Shown here: positions 1-8,459 of the stretch, piece after piece
Position numbering within the stretch: the stretch's first letter is position 1
How the letters are laid out: the number at the start of each line of letters is the position of its first letter
Source of the DNA: Pseudomonas sp. AOB-7
GTDB lineage: Bacteria > Pseudomonadota > Gammaproteobacteria > Pseudomonadales > Pseudomonadaceae
NCBI RefSeq assembly: GCF_003696305.1
Contig: NZ_RFFK01000013.1
Coordinates: 53,108-117,107 of the forward strand
Reading direction: 5' to 3'
DNA: 64,000 bases
The notes under the pieces: generated by a model
Seen by the model: only the letters and a program-made list of their open reading frames with translations
What the model was told of the DNA's origin: nothing
The model's database searches: none
Translations under genes and position numbers: made by a program

Positions 1-2
1 CC

Positions 3-152
3 GTGCGCGCCGGGCACCACTGCGCCATGCCGCTGATGAAAGGCCTGGGGCTGTCCGGTGCGATCCGCGTCTCGCTCGGCCTGTACAACGACGGCGCCGA
101 CCTGGATCGTTTCTTCGACGCCCTGGATCGGGCCCTGGAGCTGCTGCAATGA
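3..152 (+). CDS. csdA: Cysteine desulfurase, C-terminal end (partial)
   Basis: Only the last 49 codons lie in the window; the gene starts upstream. The tail begins with VRAGHHCAMPL, the conserved stretch around the active-site cysteine of SufS/CsdA-type cysteine desulfurases, which take sulfur from cysteine and hold it as a persulfide. Its stop codon overlaps the start of the next gene (ATGA at 149-152), so the two are translationally coupled. The SufE-like partner directly downstream and tcdA nearby match the CsdA-CsdE-TcdA grouping known from E. coli. The csdA name, rather than sufS, rests on that context. Confidence 0.88.
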   Translation: MRAGHHCAMPLMKGLGLSGAIRVSLGLYNDGADLDRFFDALDRALELLQ

Positions 153-562
153 CGGATAACCTGCCCGGCGCCGCTCAGGAAGCGCTGGAGGCCTTCAATG
201 CCTGCCCTGGCTGGGAGCAGCGCGCGCGCCTGCTGATGCAGTGGGGCGAGCGCCTGGCGCCGCTGAGCGAGGCCGAACGCTGCGAGGCCAATCGCGTGCA
301 CGGCTGCGAAAGCCTGGTCTGGCTGGTGGCGGAAACACACGGGGGCGCCTGGCACTTTCGCGCCGGCAGCGACGCCCGCCTGCTGCGCGGCATGCTGGCC
401 GTGCTGCTGGCCCGGGTCGACGGCCTGCGGGGCGAGGAACTGGCGGCGCTCGACCTGGCCGCCTGGTTCGACCAGCTCGGCCTGGCCCGCCAGCTCTCGC
501 CCTCGCGCAGCAACGGGCTCAATGCGGTGCTGCAACGCATGCGCGAACTGGCAAGATCCTGA
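149..562 (+). CDS. csdE: SufE-family sulfur acceptor (CsdE-like)
   Basis: A 137-residue protein with the length and pattern of SufE/CsdE sulfur acceptors. The motif RVHGCESLVWL places the conserved acceptor cysteine at residue 53. In this family that cysteine accepts a persulfide from the partner desulfurase, raises its activity and passes the sulfur on. The ATG overlaps the desulfurase stop codon by four bases, giving a two-gene unit. In E. coli the CsdA-CsdE pair feeds TcdA (CsdL); a tcdA gene lies 2 kb away here on the opposite strand. Cytoplasmic; no signal peptide or membrane segment. Confidence 0.88.
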   Translation: MTDNLPGAAQEALEAFNACPGWEQRARLLMQWGERLAPLSEAERCEANRVHGCESLVWLVAETHGGAWHFRAGSDARLLRGMLAVLLARVDGLRGEELAALDLAAWFDQLGLARQLSPSRSNGLNAVLQRMRELARS

Positions 563-575
563 AACGCCAGATCAC

Positions 576-742
576 CGTAGGGTGGGGTTAGCGGCGCCAA
601 CCTTCGAACGTTCGGCCACCGCCATAGTCGCGCGCCGCGTAACCCACCAGGCGATGGATGGCGTTGCACCGATGGTGGGTTACGCCGTACCAGGCAATGG
701 GAGTCGATCGACAGGCGTAACAGGCGCCTAACCCGCCCTACG
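576..742. repeat. Dispersed GTAGGGTGG-type intergenic inverted repeat
   Basis: The stretch opens with GTAGGGTGGGGTTAGC and closes with CGCCTAACCCGCCCTACG, which are near reverse complements, with further TAACCCACC/GGTGGGTTA copies inside. Related units (GTAGGGTGGAT..ATCCACC, GTAGGGTGCGC..GCGCACC) occur between genes many times in this window. They behave like a REP-type non-coding family: intergenic, palindromic and multicopy. Confidence 0.7.
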
Positions 743-791
743 AAACGCGCGTTGCCAGGAAGACCCTACTACCCCCGATATCGTCACGCCG

Positions 792-1262
792 CTAGTCGCC
801 CTTGCCGCGCTCGCGCAGCGTCAAGCCACGCAGGAAATTGCGCAGCACCTGGTCGCCGCACTCGCGGTAGTGCTTGTGCCCGGGCTTGCGGAACAGGGCG
901 CCGAGTTCGGCCTTGGTCATCGGCAGGTCGGCGGCCTGGAGGATGGCCTGCATGTCGTCGTCCTTGAGCTCGAAGGCCACGCGCAGCTTCTTCAACACGA
1001 TGTTGTTGCTCAAGCGCGTCGCCACCGGCAGCGGCGCGCGGCTCTCGTCCTTGCCGCGCTTGTAGAACACCAGGCCTTCCAGTACATGGGCCAGCAAGGC
1101 GTCGTTGCAGGGCTGGTAGCCGGCCTCGTCGTCCTTGAGCAGGCAGGCGGAGATCTGCTCCAGGGTCACCGGGTAGTCCGCCAGTTGGCAGATCTCCACC
1201 AGCTTGGCGTCGCCGATGGCCAGCAGGTAGCGCAGGCTGCGCAGTACGTCGTTATTGGTCAT
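792..1262 (-). CDS. DUF1456 family protein (YehS-like)
   Basis: A 156-residue soluble protein with two similar halves: the N-terminal one begins NNDVLRSLRYLLAIGD and the second begins SNNIVLKKLRVAFELKDDD. This tandem arrangement is typical of DUF1456 (YehS in E. coli), whose function is not established. Near-identical starts (N-x-x-L-R/K-x-L-R) suggest an internal duplication. No signal peptide, membrane segment or catalytic motif is visible. It is a single gene between a repeat and a binding-protein gene on the same strand; the 48-base gap to that gene leaves room for co-transcription. Confidence 0.75.
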   Translation of the reverse strand: MTNNDVLRSLRYLLAIGDAKLVEICQLADYPVTLEQISACLLKDDEAGYQPCNDALLAHVLEGLVFYKRGKDESRAPLPVATRLSNNIVLKKLRVAFELKDDDMQAILQAADLPMTKAELGALFRKPGHKHYRECGDQVLRNFLRGLTLRERGKGD

Positions 1263-1310
1263 TGCGGCGGTCTCAACGGAAGCGGGCGGCGATTATAGGC
1301 GCATCCGCCG

Positions 1311-2141
1311 TCAGTCGCGCAGCGCCTGCACCCGGCTGGTCGGCAGCCAGGCATCGGCGTCGCCGGAATTCAGCGCCTGCTGCAGGCGCGCCAGGTCGCC
1401 GCGCTCGGCGAAATGGCGCAGGCCGGCGTTGAACAGGCGCAGCAGCCGCTCGCCCTCGGCATCGTCCTTGCGAAACAGCAGGCGCAGCGGTTCGGTGTTC
1501 AGGTGGCGCGGATGATGGGTGATGGCGCGCCCCTCGGCGCCGGGGAACAGGCGACGCAGCATGGCGTAGCCGACCGCGCGGTCCTGCGGATGCAGGTCGA
1601 TGCGACCGAGTTCCAGCAGGCGGAAGCTGGTGTCCTCCTTGCCGCTCTGCTGCACCTGCAGCAGGCCGTCCTGCTGCGCCTGGTCGAAGCGCGAGCCGTA
1701 GGAATAACCGAGGGTGGTGCCGATGCGGTAGCGCTTGAGGTCCTCGATGCGACGCCAGTCGAACGCCAGCTCGCGGCGATGGAACAGCACCACCTCGCCG
1801 CGCACCACCGGGTCGCTGCACACCCCGTAGTTGAGGCGACTGGGGCTGCAGCTGTAGGGCATGATGGCGTCCAGCTGACCCTGCTGCAGCATCAGCACGT
1901 TGCGATCCCAGGGGTAGAAGACGTATTCGACCGCGTAGCCCGCCTCGGCGAACACCGCGCTGATCAGTCGCGCCATGGCGCCGCCATCGGCGCGGCGCTG
2001 GTCGACGTAGGGCGCCCAGTCGCCGGTGCCGATGCGCAGCTTCGGCTCGGCCGCCACCGGCAGCACGCCGCCCAGCAGCAACGCCATGCAGAGGCTGGCG
2101 GCGAAGGGTCCACCACGCAGACGGGAAAACAGGTACGACAC
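1311..2141 (-). CDS. Periplasmic substrate-binding protein, family 3 type
   Basis: A 276-residue exported protein. Residues 1-31 form a signal peptide (basic start, hydrophobic core CMALLLGGVLPVAA, cleavage after VAA). The mature part has the SBP_bac_3 layout: an early beta strand (LRIGTGDWAPYVD), a first lobe with GQLDAIMPYSCSP, and the IGTTLGYSYGSRF hinge region. Such domains bind amino acids or similar small polar compounds. No permease or ATPase lies next to it, so it may serve a remote transporter or act as a stand-alone solute sensor, as is common in Pseudomonas. The ligand cannot be told. Confidence 0.7.
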   Translation of the reverse strand: MSYLFSRLRGGPFAASLCMALLLGGVLPVAAEPKLRIGTGDWAPYVDQRRADGGAMARLISAVFAEAGYAVEYVFYPWDRNVLMLQQGQLDAIMPYSCSPSRLNYGVCSDPVVRGEVVLFHRRELAFDWRRIEDLKRYRIGTTLGYSYGSRFDQAQQDGLLQVQQSGKEDTSFRLLELGRIDLHPQDRAVGYAMLRRLFPGAEGRAITHHPRHLNTEPLRLLFRKDDAEGERLLRLFNAGLRHFAERGDLARLQQALNSGDADAWLPTSRVQALRD

Positions 2142-2242
2142 GGATCACCTCAACGCGCAAACACAGCGAAGCGTCCCTGCCCGAGTTCTGCCACTCCTTT
2201 TTTGTCTCAGCTTAGCCAAGCAGGCCGCCGCACAGGCCGCCG

Positions 2243-3052
2243 TCAGTCGCTGCGGCCACGTTCGGCCGGGCGCCGGGCGCCGGCCACCAGCTTGTCCACC
2301 AGCTTGGCGGCGGCGGCCATGCCGAAGCTGGCGGTGACCATCATCACCGCGCCGAAGCCGCCGGCGCAGTCCAGCTTGACCCCTTCGCCGACGAAGCCCT
2401 TGGCCTGGCACACCGTGCCGTCCGGCTTGGGATAGCGCAGCTGCTCGGTGGAGAACACGCAGGGCACGCTATAGGTACGCCCCGGCGTGCGCGAGAAACC
2501 GTAATCGCGGCGCAGGGTGCTGCGCACCTTGGCTGCCAGCGGGTCGTTGAAGGTCTTGTTGAGGTCGGCGAGCTGGATCTGCGTCGGGTCGACCTGGCCG
2601 CCGGCGCCGCCGGTGGTGACGATCTGGATCTTGCGCCGCTTGCACCAGGCGATCAGCGCGGCCTTGGCCGGCACGCTGTCGATGCAGTCGATCACCCCGT
2701 CGAGCTGCTCGGTGATGTACTCGGCCATCGTCTCGCGGGTGACGAAATCGGCCACCGCGTGCACCACGCAGGCCGGGTTGATGGCGCGAATGCGCGCGGC
2801 CATCTCCTCGACCTTGGCCTTGCCCACCGCGCCCTCGACGGCGTGCACCTGGCGATTGGTGTTGGTGATGCAGACGTCGTCCAGGTCGAACAGCGAGATC
2901 TCGCCGACGCCCGAGCGCGCCAGCGCCTCGGCCGCCCAGGAGCCGACGCCGCCGATGCCGACCACCGCCACATGCGCCGCGGCCAGCCGCGCATAGCCCT
3001 CGCGGCCGTAGAGCCGGGCTATGCCGCCGAAACGTTGTTCGTCTATGTTCAT
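2243..3052 (-). CDS. tcdA: tRNA threonylcarbamoyladenosine dehydratase
   Basis: A 269-residue E1/MoeB/ThiF-like adenylating enzyme with a Rossmann motif GIGGVGSW at residues 32-39 and the TNTNRQ segment typical of TcdA (CsdL). TcdA cyclises N6-threonylcarbamoyladenosine at position 37 of ANN-decoding tRNAs in an ATP-dependent reaction. In E. coli it works with the sulfur pair CsdA-CsdE, which sits 2 kb upstream on the other strand here. The start at 3052 (MNIDEQRFGG) fits the family N-terminus. The C-terminal hydrophobic segment FGAVMMVTASFGMAAAAKLV is also typical. Confidence 0.9.
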   Translation of the reverse strand: MNIDEQRFGGIARLYGREGYARLAAAHVAVVGIGGVGSWAAEALARSGVGEISLFDLDDVCITNTNRQVHAVEGAVGKAKVEEMAARIRAINPACVVHAVADFVTRETMAEYITEQLDGVIDCIDSVPAKAALIAWCKRRKIQIVTTGGAGGQVDPTQIQLADLNKTFNDPLAAKVRSTLRRDYGFSRTPGRTYSVPCVFSTEQLRYPKPDGTVCQAKGFVGEGVKLDCAGGFGAVMMVTASFGMAAAAKLVDKLVAGARRPAERGRSD

Positions 3053-3176
3053 CTCACCCCCTGCAGCAAGGCGCGCATTATAGGCACGGCCATGCCTGCG
3101 CCCAAGCCCGCCGGGCGGTTCGCCCGGCGGGCGGCGCAGCCGGCGCTATAGTGAGCGCAGCAGCGAGGCTTCGCCC

Positions 3177-4328
3177 ATGCGCAACTTCAGCGTCTACAAC
3201 CCGACCCGGCTGCACTTCGGCCGCGGCCAGATCGCCCGCCTGGCCGAGGAAATCCCGCCCGGCAGCCGCGTGCTGGCCCTGCACGCCGGCGCCGACATCC
3301 TGCGCAACGGCGTCTGGGCCGAGGTGGAGCGCAGCCTGCACGGGCGCCCGCTGAGCCGCTTCGCCGGGATCGAGCCCAACCCGCAGTACGACACCCTGCT
3401 GCGCGCCGTGGCCCAGGCCCGGCACGACGCCTGCGACTTCGTCCTGGCCATCGGCGGCGACGCGCCGATCGATGCCGGCAAGTTCCTCACCGCCGCCCTG
3501 TGCCACCCCGGCGATCCGCTGCAACTGCTGTGCGGCGCGCCGATCCGCGCGGCGCTGCCGCTGGGCTGCCTGCTGACCCTGCCGATCGGCAGCGCCCTGA
3601 GCCACGCCGAGGGCCTGGTCAGCCATGCCGAACGCCAGCAGAAGCTGCCCTTCGCCAGCCCGCTGCTGCACCCGCGCTTCGCCATCGTCGACCCCGGCCT
3701 CCACCTCGACGCGCCGCGTCAGCAACTGGCGCACGCGGTGATCGAGGCGTTCGCCCGCACCTGCGAGCACTACCTCGGCGTCGCGGCCGATGCGCCGCTG
3801 CAGGCGCGCTACGCCGAGGCCCTGCTGCTGACCCTGATTGAAGAAGGTCGCAAGTTGATCACCGATCCCGAGGACCAGGCCGTGCGCGCCAACCTGCTGT
3901 GGTGCGCGCTGCAGGCGCTCGACGGCCCCGCCGGCTGCGGCGTGGTACCGGCGGGCGGCGCGCGGCGGATCGCCCGGGAGCTGAGCGCGCTGTACCACCT
4001 GGCCCCGGCGCAGAGCCTGGCCGTGGTGCTGCCCGCGCTGCTCGCCGAATGCCGCGAGGCGCACGGCGCCAGGCTGCAGCAATACGCCGAACGGGTCTGG
4101 CAGCTGCCCGCCGGCAACGCGGAGCAGCGCATCGACGCCGCCATCGCCGCCACCGCGGCGTTCTTTCGCGATCTCGGCCTGGCCACCCGGCTGAGCGAGC
4201 ACGGCCTGGACGCCGAGGCGGTCCCGGAAGTGCTGGCGCAGTTGCAACGCCGCGCCCCGGGCGCCCTCGGTGAAGGCGACGAGCTCGACCCAACCGTGTG
4301 CGAACGCATCCTGCTGCGCGCCTTATGA
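3177..4328 (+). CDS. Iron-ADH-like protein lacking its metal ligands (YqhD-like fold)
   Basis: A 383-residue protein aligning along its whole length with iron-containing alcohol dehydrogenases of the YqhD type: N-terminal FSVYNPTRLHFGRGQI, a nucleotide loop at AIGGDAPIDAGKF, and the late motif AQSLAVVLPALL. By hand alignment with YqhD as I remember it, the four metal ligands (Asp194, His198, His267, His281) are replaced by Glu190, Arg194, Arg263 and Pro277. The glycine-rich GGGS loop has become GGDA, with the following Lys102 kept. The protein is full length and in frame, so it looks like a maintained but non-metal enzyme or pseudoenzyme rather than a fresh pseudogene. Substrate and role unknown. 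Confidence 0.72.
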   Translation: MRNFSVYNPTRLHFGRGQIARLAEEIPPGSRVLALHAGADILRNGVWAEVERSLHGRPLSRFAGIEPNPQYDTLLRAVAQARHDACDFVLAIGGDAPIDAGKFLTAALCHPGDPLQLLCGAPIRAALPLGCLLTLPIGSALSHAEGLVSHAERQQKLPFASPLLHPRFAIVDPGLHLDAPRQQLAHAVIEAFARTCEHYLGVAADAPLQARYAEALLLTLIEEGRKLITDPEDQAVRANLLWCALQALDGPAGCGVVPAGGARRIARELSALYHLAPAQSLAVVLPALLAECREAHGARLQQYAERVWQLPAGNAEQRIDAAIAATAAFFRDLGLATRLSEHGLDAEAVPEVLAQLQRRAPGALGEGDELDPTVCERILLRAL

Positions 4329-4395
4329 CCTGATCGGTAACGACTTTTGCTTTAAGATGGCCAGCCTTCACGCTAGCCGCCGTACCGGAGCCGCA

Positions 4396-5550
4396 ATGAC
4401 CGCCACCCTCACCCCGACCCTGGAACTCGCCTTCGACCTGATCCGCCGCCCGTCCGTGACCCCGGTCGACGAAGGTTGCCAGGAGCTGATGATGCGTCGC
4501 CTGGCCGCCTGCGGCTTCGAGGTCGAGCACATGCGCATCGAAGAGGTGGAGAATTTCTGGGCCAAGCGCGGTGGTCGCGATGGCGCCCAGGGCCCGGTAC
4601 TGTGCTTCGCCGGGCATACCGACGTGGTGCCCACCGGCCCGCTGGACGCCTGGCAGTACCAGCCGTTCGACGTACGCGTCGATGAAGACGGCATGCTCTG
4701 CGGCCGCGGCGCGGCGGACATGAAGGGCAGCCTGGCGAGCATGATCGTCGCGGTGGAGCGCTTCACCGCCGACCACCCTAATCACAAGGGCGCCATCGCC
4801 TTTTTGATCACCAGCGACGAGGAAGGCCCGGCCCAGCACGGCACCAAGGCGGTGGTCGAGCGTCTGCGCGAACGCGGCGAGCGTCTGGACTGGTGCATCG
4901 TCGGCGAACCGTCGAGCACCAGCCTGCTCGGCGATGTGGTGAAGAACGGCCGCCGCGGCTCGCTCGGCTGCACCCTCACCGTATACGGCAAGCAAGGCCA
5001 CGTGGCCTACCCGCACCTGGCGAAGAACCCGATTCACCTGGCTGCCCCGGCACTGGCCGAACTGGCCGCCGAGCACTGGGATCATGGCAACGACTACTTC
5101 CCGCCGACCAGCTTCCAGGTGTCCAACCTCAACTCCGGCACCGGCGCCACCAACGTCATCCCCGGCGAACTGAAGGCGGTGTTCAACTTCCGCTTCTCCA
5201 CCGAATCCACCGTCGAAGGCCTGCAGCAGCGCGTCACCGCCATCCTCGACAAGCACGGCCTGGACTACCACCTGGAGTGGGCGCTGTCCGGCCTGCCCTT
5301 CCTCACCCAGCCGGGCGAGTTGCTCGACGCCGTGGCCGCCAGCATCAAGGGCGTCACCGGCCGCGAGACCACGCCGTCGACCAGCGGCGGCACCTCCGAC
5401 GGTCGCTTCATCGCCACCCTGGGCACCCAGGTGGTCGAGCTCGGCCCGGTCAACGCCACCATCCACCAGATCAACGAGCGGGTGCTGGCCAGCGACCTCG
5501 ACCTGCTCACCGAAGTCTATTACCAGACCCTGGTGAAACTGCTGGCATGA
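4396..5550 (+). CDS. dapE: Succinyl-diaminopimelate desuccinylase
   Basis: DapE hydrolyses N-succinyl-LL-diaminopimelate in the lysine and meso-diaminopimelate pathway, so it supplies cell-wall precursors. The 384-residue product shows the M20 di-zinc peptidase pattern: CFAGHTDVVPTGP (His74, Asp76), GRGAADMKGS (bridging Asp108), ITSDEEGPA (Glu142/Glu143) and the C-terminal NATIHQINERV histidine. I chose the ATG at 4396 because MTATLTPTLELAFDLI matches the family N-terminus; upstream in-frame codons give unrelated sequence. It overlaps the next gene by four bases (ATGA). Cytoplasmic. Confidence 0.95.
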   Translation: MTATLTPTLELAFDLIRRPSVTPVDEGCQELMMRRLAACGFEVEHMRIEEVENFWAKRGGRDGAQGPVLCFAGHTDVVPTGPLDAWQYQPFDVRVDEDGMLCGRGAADMKGSLASMIVAVERFTADHPNHKGAIAFLITSDEEGPAQHGTKAVVERLRERGERLDWCIVGEPSSTSLLGDVVKNGRRGSLGCTLTVYGKQGHVAYPHLAKNPIHLAAPALAELAAEHWDHGNDYFPPTSFQVSNLNSGTGATNVIPGELKAVFNFRFSTESTVEGLQQRVTAILDKHGLDYHLEWALSGLPFLTQPGELLDAVAASIKGVTGRETTPSTSGGTSDGRFIATLGTQVVELGPVNATIHQINERVLASDLDLLTEVYYQTLVKLLA

Positions 5551-6374
5551 GCCTGATCTGCCCCCTCTGCCAGACGCCGCTGCAGCCCAGTGACAGCGGC
5601 CTGGTCTGCAGCAACCGGCACAGCTTCGACCGCGCCCGCCAGGGCTACTACAACCTGCTGCCGGTGCAGCACAAGAACAGCCGCGATCCCGGCGACAACG
5701 CCGCCATGGTCGAGGCGCGCCGACGCTTTCTCGACGGCGGTCACTACGCGCCGCTGGCCGCGCGCCTGGCGGCACTGGCGGCCGAGTACCAACCGGCGCG
5801 CTGGCTGGATATCGGCTGCGGCGAGGGCTACTACACCGAGCAGATCGCCCGCGCCCTGCCCCATGCCGACGGTTATGCCCTGGATATCTCCCGCGAGGCG
5901 ATCAAGCGTGCCTGCAAACGCGCCCCGCAGCTGAACTGGCTGGTGGCGAGCATGGCCCGCGTGCCACTGGCGGATGCCAGCTGCGAGCTGCTGGCCAGCG
6001 TGTTCAGCCCGCTCGACTGGGCCGAGGCCAATCGCCTGCTAGCCCCCGGCGGTGGCCTGCTGCGCATGGGCCCGACCCGTGTGCACCTGATGGAGCTGCG
6101 GCAGAAGCTCTACGATGAGGTGCGCGACTACGACGACGAGAAGCACCTGGCGCTGATTCCGCCGGGCATGCACCTGGCCCATAGCGAAACCCTGCAGTTC
6201 CCGCTGCACCTGAGCGATGCCCAGGCTCGCGCCGACCTGCTGGCCATGACCCCGCACGGCTGGCGCGCCAGTGCCGAACGGCGCGAGGCGGTGATTGCCG
6301 CGCCCTTCGAAGTTACCGTTGCCATCCGCTACGATTGGATCGTCAAAACCCAGAGCCCACGCTCTCAGGACTGA
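5547..6374 (+). CDS. rlmA: 23S rRNA (guanine-N1)-methyltransferase RlmA
   Basis: RlmA methylates G745 of 23S rRNA at N1 using S-adenosylmethionine. The 275-residue product begins with the family zinc finger (Cys5, Cys8, Cys21, His25), followed by the signature GYYNLLPVQHKNSRDPGDN. A class I methyltransferase SAM site (LDIGCGEGYYTEQIA) lies near residue 90. Its ATG overlaps the dapE stop codon, so expression is coupled to dapE; the dapE-rlmA order is one I recall from other Pseudomonas. Confidence 0.93.
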   Translation: MSLICPLCQTPLQPSDSGLVCSNRHSFDRARQGYYNLLPVQHKNSRDPGDNAAMVEARRRFLDGGHYAPLAARLAALAAEYQPARWLDIGCGEGYYTEQIARALPHADGYALDISREAIKRACKRAPQLNWLVASMARVPLADASCELLASVFSPLDWAEANRLLAPGGGLLRMGPTRVHLMELRQKLYDEVRDYDDEKHLALIPPGMHLAHSETLQFPLHLSDAQARADLLAMTPHGWRASAERREAVIAAPFEVTVAIRYDWIVKTQSPRSQD

Positions 6375-6379
6375 ATGCC

Positions 6380-6751
6380 ATGCGCCAACCCGATATCGAG
6401 ATCTACCTGAAAGACGCCGAACGCGACGCCGTGGCGCAGTGGCTGGGTGAGGCCCTGGGCCCTTGCAGCGACTGGCAGCAGAAGGGCCAGACCTTCAAAT
6501 GCAAGGCCGGTGACGTGCCGGTGACCTGGCTGCCGAAGGCCGTGGGCAAATGGCACAGCCTGTACCTGGAAAGCGACGCCACGCCCTGGGCCGACGACCT
6601 GGCCTGCGCCCGCGCCGCCCATGCCGCGCTCGGCGTGCAGATCCGCTGCGCGCCGGGAACCTGGGTGGAAGATGAAAGCGACGAGGAAGCCGACCGCTGG
6701 ATCAAGGTGGATGCCGACGGCGAAACCGAGATCGTCTGGCGTACGGAATGA
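6380..6751 (+). CDS. Conserved hypothetical protein
   Basis: A 123-residue acidic soluble protein of unknown function, starting five bases after the rlmA stop codon and probably in the same transcript. It has Trp-rich stretches (SDWQQKGQTFKCKAGD, KWHSLYLESDATPWADD) and an acidic tail ending ADGETEIVWRTE. No signal peptide or membrane segment. A gene of similar size sits between rlmA and a cold-shock gene in P. aeruginosa as I remember it. I see no catalytic motif. The ATG at 6380 is preferred over an in-frame ATG at 6335, which would overlap rlmA by 40 bases. Confidence 0.7.
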   Translation: MRQPDIEIYLKDAERDAVAQWLGEALGPCSDWQQKGQTFKCKAGDVPVTWLPKAVGKWHSLYLESDATPWADDLACARAAHAALGVQIRCAPGTWVEDESDEEADRWIKVDADGETEIVWRTE

Positions 6752-6765
6752 CAGCGGCCGCATCC

Positions 6766-6889
6766 GTAGGGTGCGTAGCGCGCACCGTGGCCATTCATCC
6801 AACCACCCGTTGCGCCCGGCACGATCCGTAGGGTGGATCACGCCTTATCGATCCACCGCGTGGTGGATGTAAAAACGACATCCACCCTT
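6766..6889. repeat. Two GTAGGGTG-type repeat units
   Basis: First unit: CGTAGGGTGCGTAGCGCGCACC. Second unit: CGTAGGGTGGATCACGCC through the ATCCACC inverted copies. Both belong to the family also seen near 576, 8460, 21481, 37559, 46717 and 49934. They are intergenic, between the small hypothetical gene and the cold-shock terminator. Confidence 0.65.
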
Positions 6890-6901
6890 GCGCCATAAAC
6901 G

Positions 6902-6928
6902 AAAAGGCCCGTCATCGACGGGCCTTTT
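6902..6928 (-). terminator. Rho-independent terminator of the cold-shock gene
   Basis: AAAAGGCCCGTC and GACGGGCCTTTT form a 12-bp perfect stem around a three-base loop, 17 bases past the cold-shock stop codon. T-rich sequence follows on both strands, so it can act in both directions and may also end the dapE-rlmA transcript. Confidence 0.85.
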
Positions 6929-6944
6929 CGTTGGAGTCTGGAAC

Positions 6945-7154
6945 TCAGACCGCGGAAACGTCTTCCGCCTGCAGGCCTTTCTGGCCCTGGGTCACGCCGA
7001 ACTCGACCTTCTGCCCCTCGATCAGGGTGCGGTGGCCTTCGCCACGGATGGCCCGGTAGTGAACGAATACGTCCGGGCCGCTTTCGCGCTGAATGAACCC
7101 GTAGCCCTTGGAATCATTGAACCATTTAACGGTTCCGGTCTCACGATCTGCCAT
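6945..7154 (-). CDS. Cold-shock domain protein (CspA family)
   Basis: A 69-residue single-domain protein that binds single-stranded RNA and DNA and melts RNA secondary structure. RNP1 (KGYGFI) and RNP2 (VFVHY) are both present, and it opens with TGTVKWFNDSKGYG. The ATG at 7154 gives the standard family length; in-frame codons upstream give unrelated sequence. A leader of about 145 bases precedes it and a strong terminator follows, as in other csp genes whose long leaders control translation by temperature. Linkage to rlmA is as I recall from P. aeruginosa. Confidence 0.93.
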   Translation of the reverse strand: MADRETGTVKWFNDSKGYGFIQRESGPDVFVHYRAIRGEGHRTLIEGQKVEFGVTQGQKGLQAEDVSAV

Positions 7155-7333
7155 TACCCACTTCTCCAACTCGCAAATTTTTATTGTCCCGAATAGGCGC
7201 TGTGACGGCTCGGTAAAAACGTTCTGTTCATCGTTCGCCAACCCCGGCAATTGGAGCATGGAGCAGGTCAAGCGAAGGGCGTTCTTGCTGCAACCGCTGG
7301 GCCGAGTATAAAGCATGAAATGTGACTGAAAAG
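7155..7333 (-). promoter_or_regulatory. Cold-shock gene leader with candidate promoter
   Basis: Reading the minus strand, a TATACT -10-like hexamer lies at 7310-7305 with a weak TTTTCA -35-like hexamer at 7332-7327. This would start transcription near 7298 and leave an untranslated leader of roughly 145 bases. The leader length fits csp genes; the hexamers are only suggestive. Confidence 0.4.
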
Positions 7334-7386
7334 CACTTTTTTAGAACCGAGCGCAAACCAGACAACATCGGGGTTACAGCCGGTTT

Positions 7387-8379
7387 TTATCCGTTTTTCG
7401 CCAGCAAATCGCGTAATTTCTTCGCCAGCCTCTGCACCTGCTCGGCGTCCAGACGATAGGCCCAATCGCTGCGCGCGGCCACCTCGCCGTCCTCGAATCC
7501 CTGGCGCTCGCCGAGCACCAGCCAGTGCTGCTCGCCCTGCTGGTACAGCGCGCCTTCGAGGCTCTGGCCGTCGAAGCCGGTCAGGCTCAGCCTGAGCATC
7601 GGCGCCTGCTTGAAAGCGATCTGCGCCAGCGGCGCGGCATCGGCGAAACGCAGGTTGGAGAACAGCGTGACCATGCCGTTGGCCGCGCCCTCGAAACTGA
7701 GCTGCTGGCCCTTGCCCAACTGCTCCACAGTGAAGTTGTACTGCTCGGCGTCGGCCTTGCTCAGGGTCAGCGTCTCGCCGCTGGCGTAGCGCAGCTCCAG
7801 GCGTTTGACGCTGGCGAAGGGAATGTCCGCGACGCGGCGATCCAGCCAGTCCAGCTCGCGGCTGGGCAGGTCGAGCTGCTGGTCGATCAGCCACACCTGA
7901 TCCTCGCCGGCGCGGCGCACCAGTTGCCCGCTGCCCTGCTGCGACGGGTTGCCCAGACGCAGGCTCAACTCGGGATGGCCGTCGAACTGCAGCTGCAGAC
8001 GCAGCGCCTGCTCGCCCTCCTCGCCGCTTTCCGCCAGGCCCAGGCGTGCGTGCCACTGCGCGTTGGCGGTCTTGGCCTCGACGGTGCGCGCCTCGCGCAG
8101 CGCCCGCAGCAGCTCGGCCAGGGGCTCGCGCGCGGCCGGGTAATCGGCCTTGGCCGGCACCACCCAGGCCTCGCCGCGGCGCTCGATACGCACCGCCGGC
8201 TGGCCGGGCGGCTGGATTTCCAGCGCCTGCAGGCTACCCAGATAGCCCTGCTCGGCGGCCAGCCAGGGCGTGCGTTCGAGCTGTGCAGTGCCCTGCTGCT
8301 GGCGCTGCTGCAGCGCCAGGTAACCCAGCAGGCACAGCAGCACGATGACGATCAATGCGATCAGACCTTTACGTCCCAT
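7387..8379 (-). CDS. DUF4340 domain protein of an ABC-2/GldG-type system
   Basis: A 330-residue protein anchored by one N-terminal membrane segment (residues about 5-23, LIALIVIVLLCLLGYLAL), with the rest predicted outside the cytoplasm. The mature part has the repeated beta-rich pattern of DUF4340 (EWLVPAKADYPA-like and LDRRVADIPFASVKRLEL-like stretches). DUF4340 proteins regularly travel with a GldG-like protein, an ABC-2 permease and an ATPase, as here, where it is the last gene of the run. The transported substrate is unknown. A 279-base gap with repeats separates it from the GldG-like gene. Confidence 0.8.
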   Translation of the reverse strand: MGRKGLIALIVIVLLCLLGYLALQQRQQQGTAQLERTPWLAAEQGYLGSLQALEIQPPGQPAVRIERRGEAWVVPAKADYPAAREPLAELLRALREARTVEAKTANAQWHARLGLAESGEEGEQALRLQLQFDGHPELSLRLGNPSQQGSGQLVRRAGEDQVWLIDQQLDLPSRELDWLDRRVADIPFASVKRLELRYASGETLTLSKADAEQYNFTVEQLGKGQQLSFEGAANGMVTLFSNLRFADAAPLAQIAFKQAPMLRLSLTGFDGQSLEGALYQQGEQHWLVLGERQGFEDGEVAARSDWAYRLDAEQVQRLAKKLRDLLAKNG

Positions 8380-8459
8380 GATCCCCTCACTGTTGAAAAC
8401 TCGGGAGGCTCATCCTTCGGCTCCCCATCGGAGCGACAGATGCCCCCAAGGTTGAAAGC

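Noticed and set aside
4270..4395. A longer dapE starting 42 codons upstream
   Set aside because: The added residues overlap the ADH-like gene and do not resemble the DapE N-terminus; the ATG at 4396 gives the family start.
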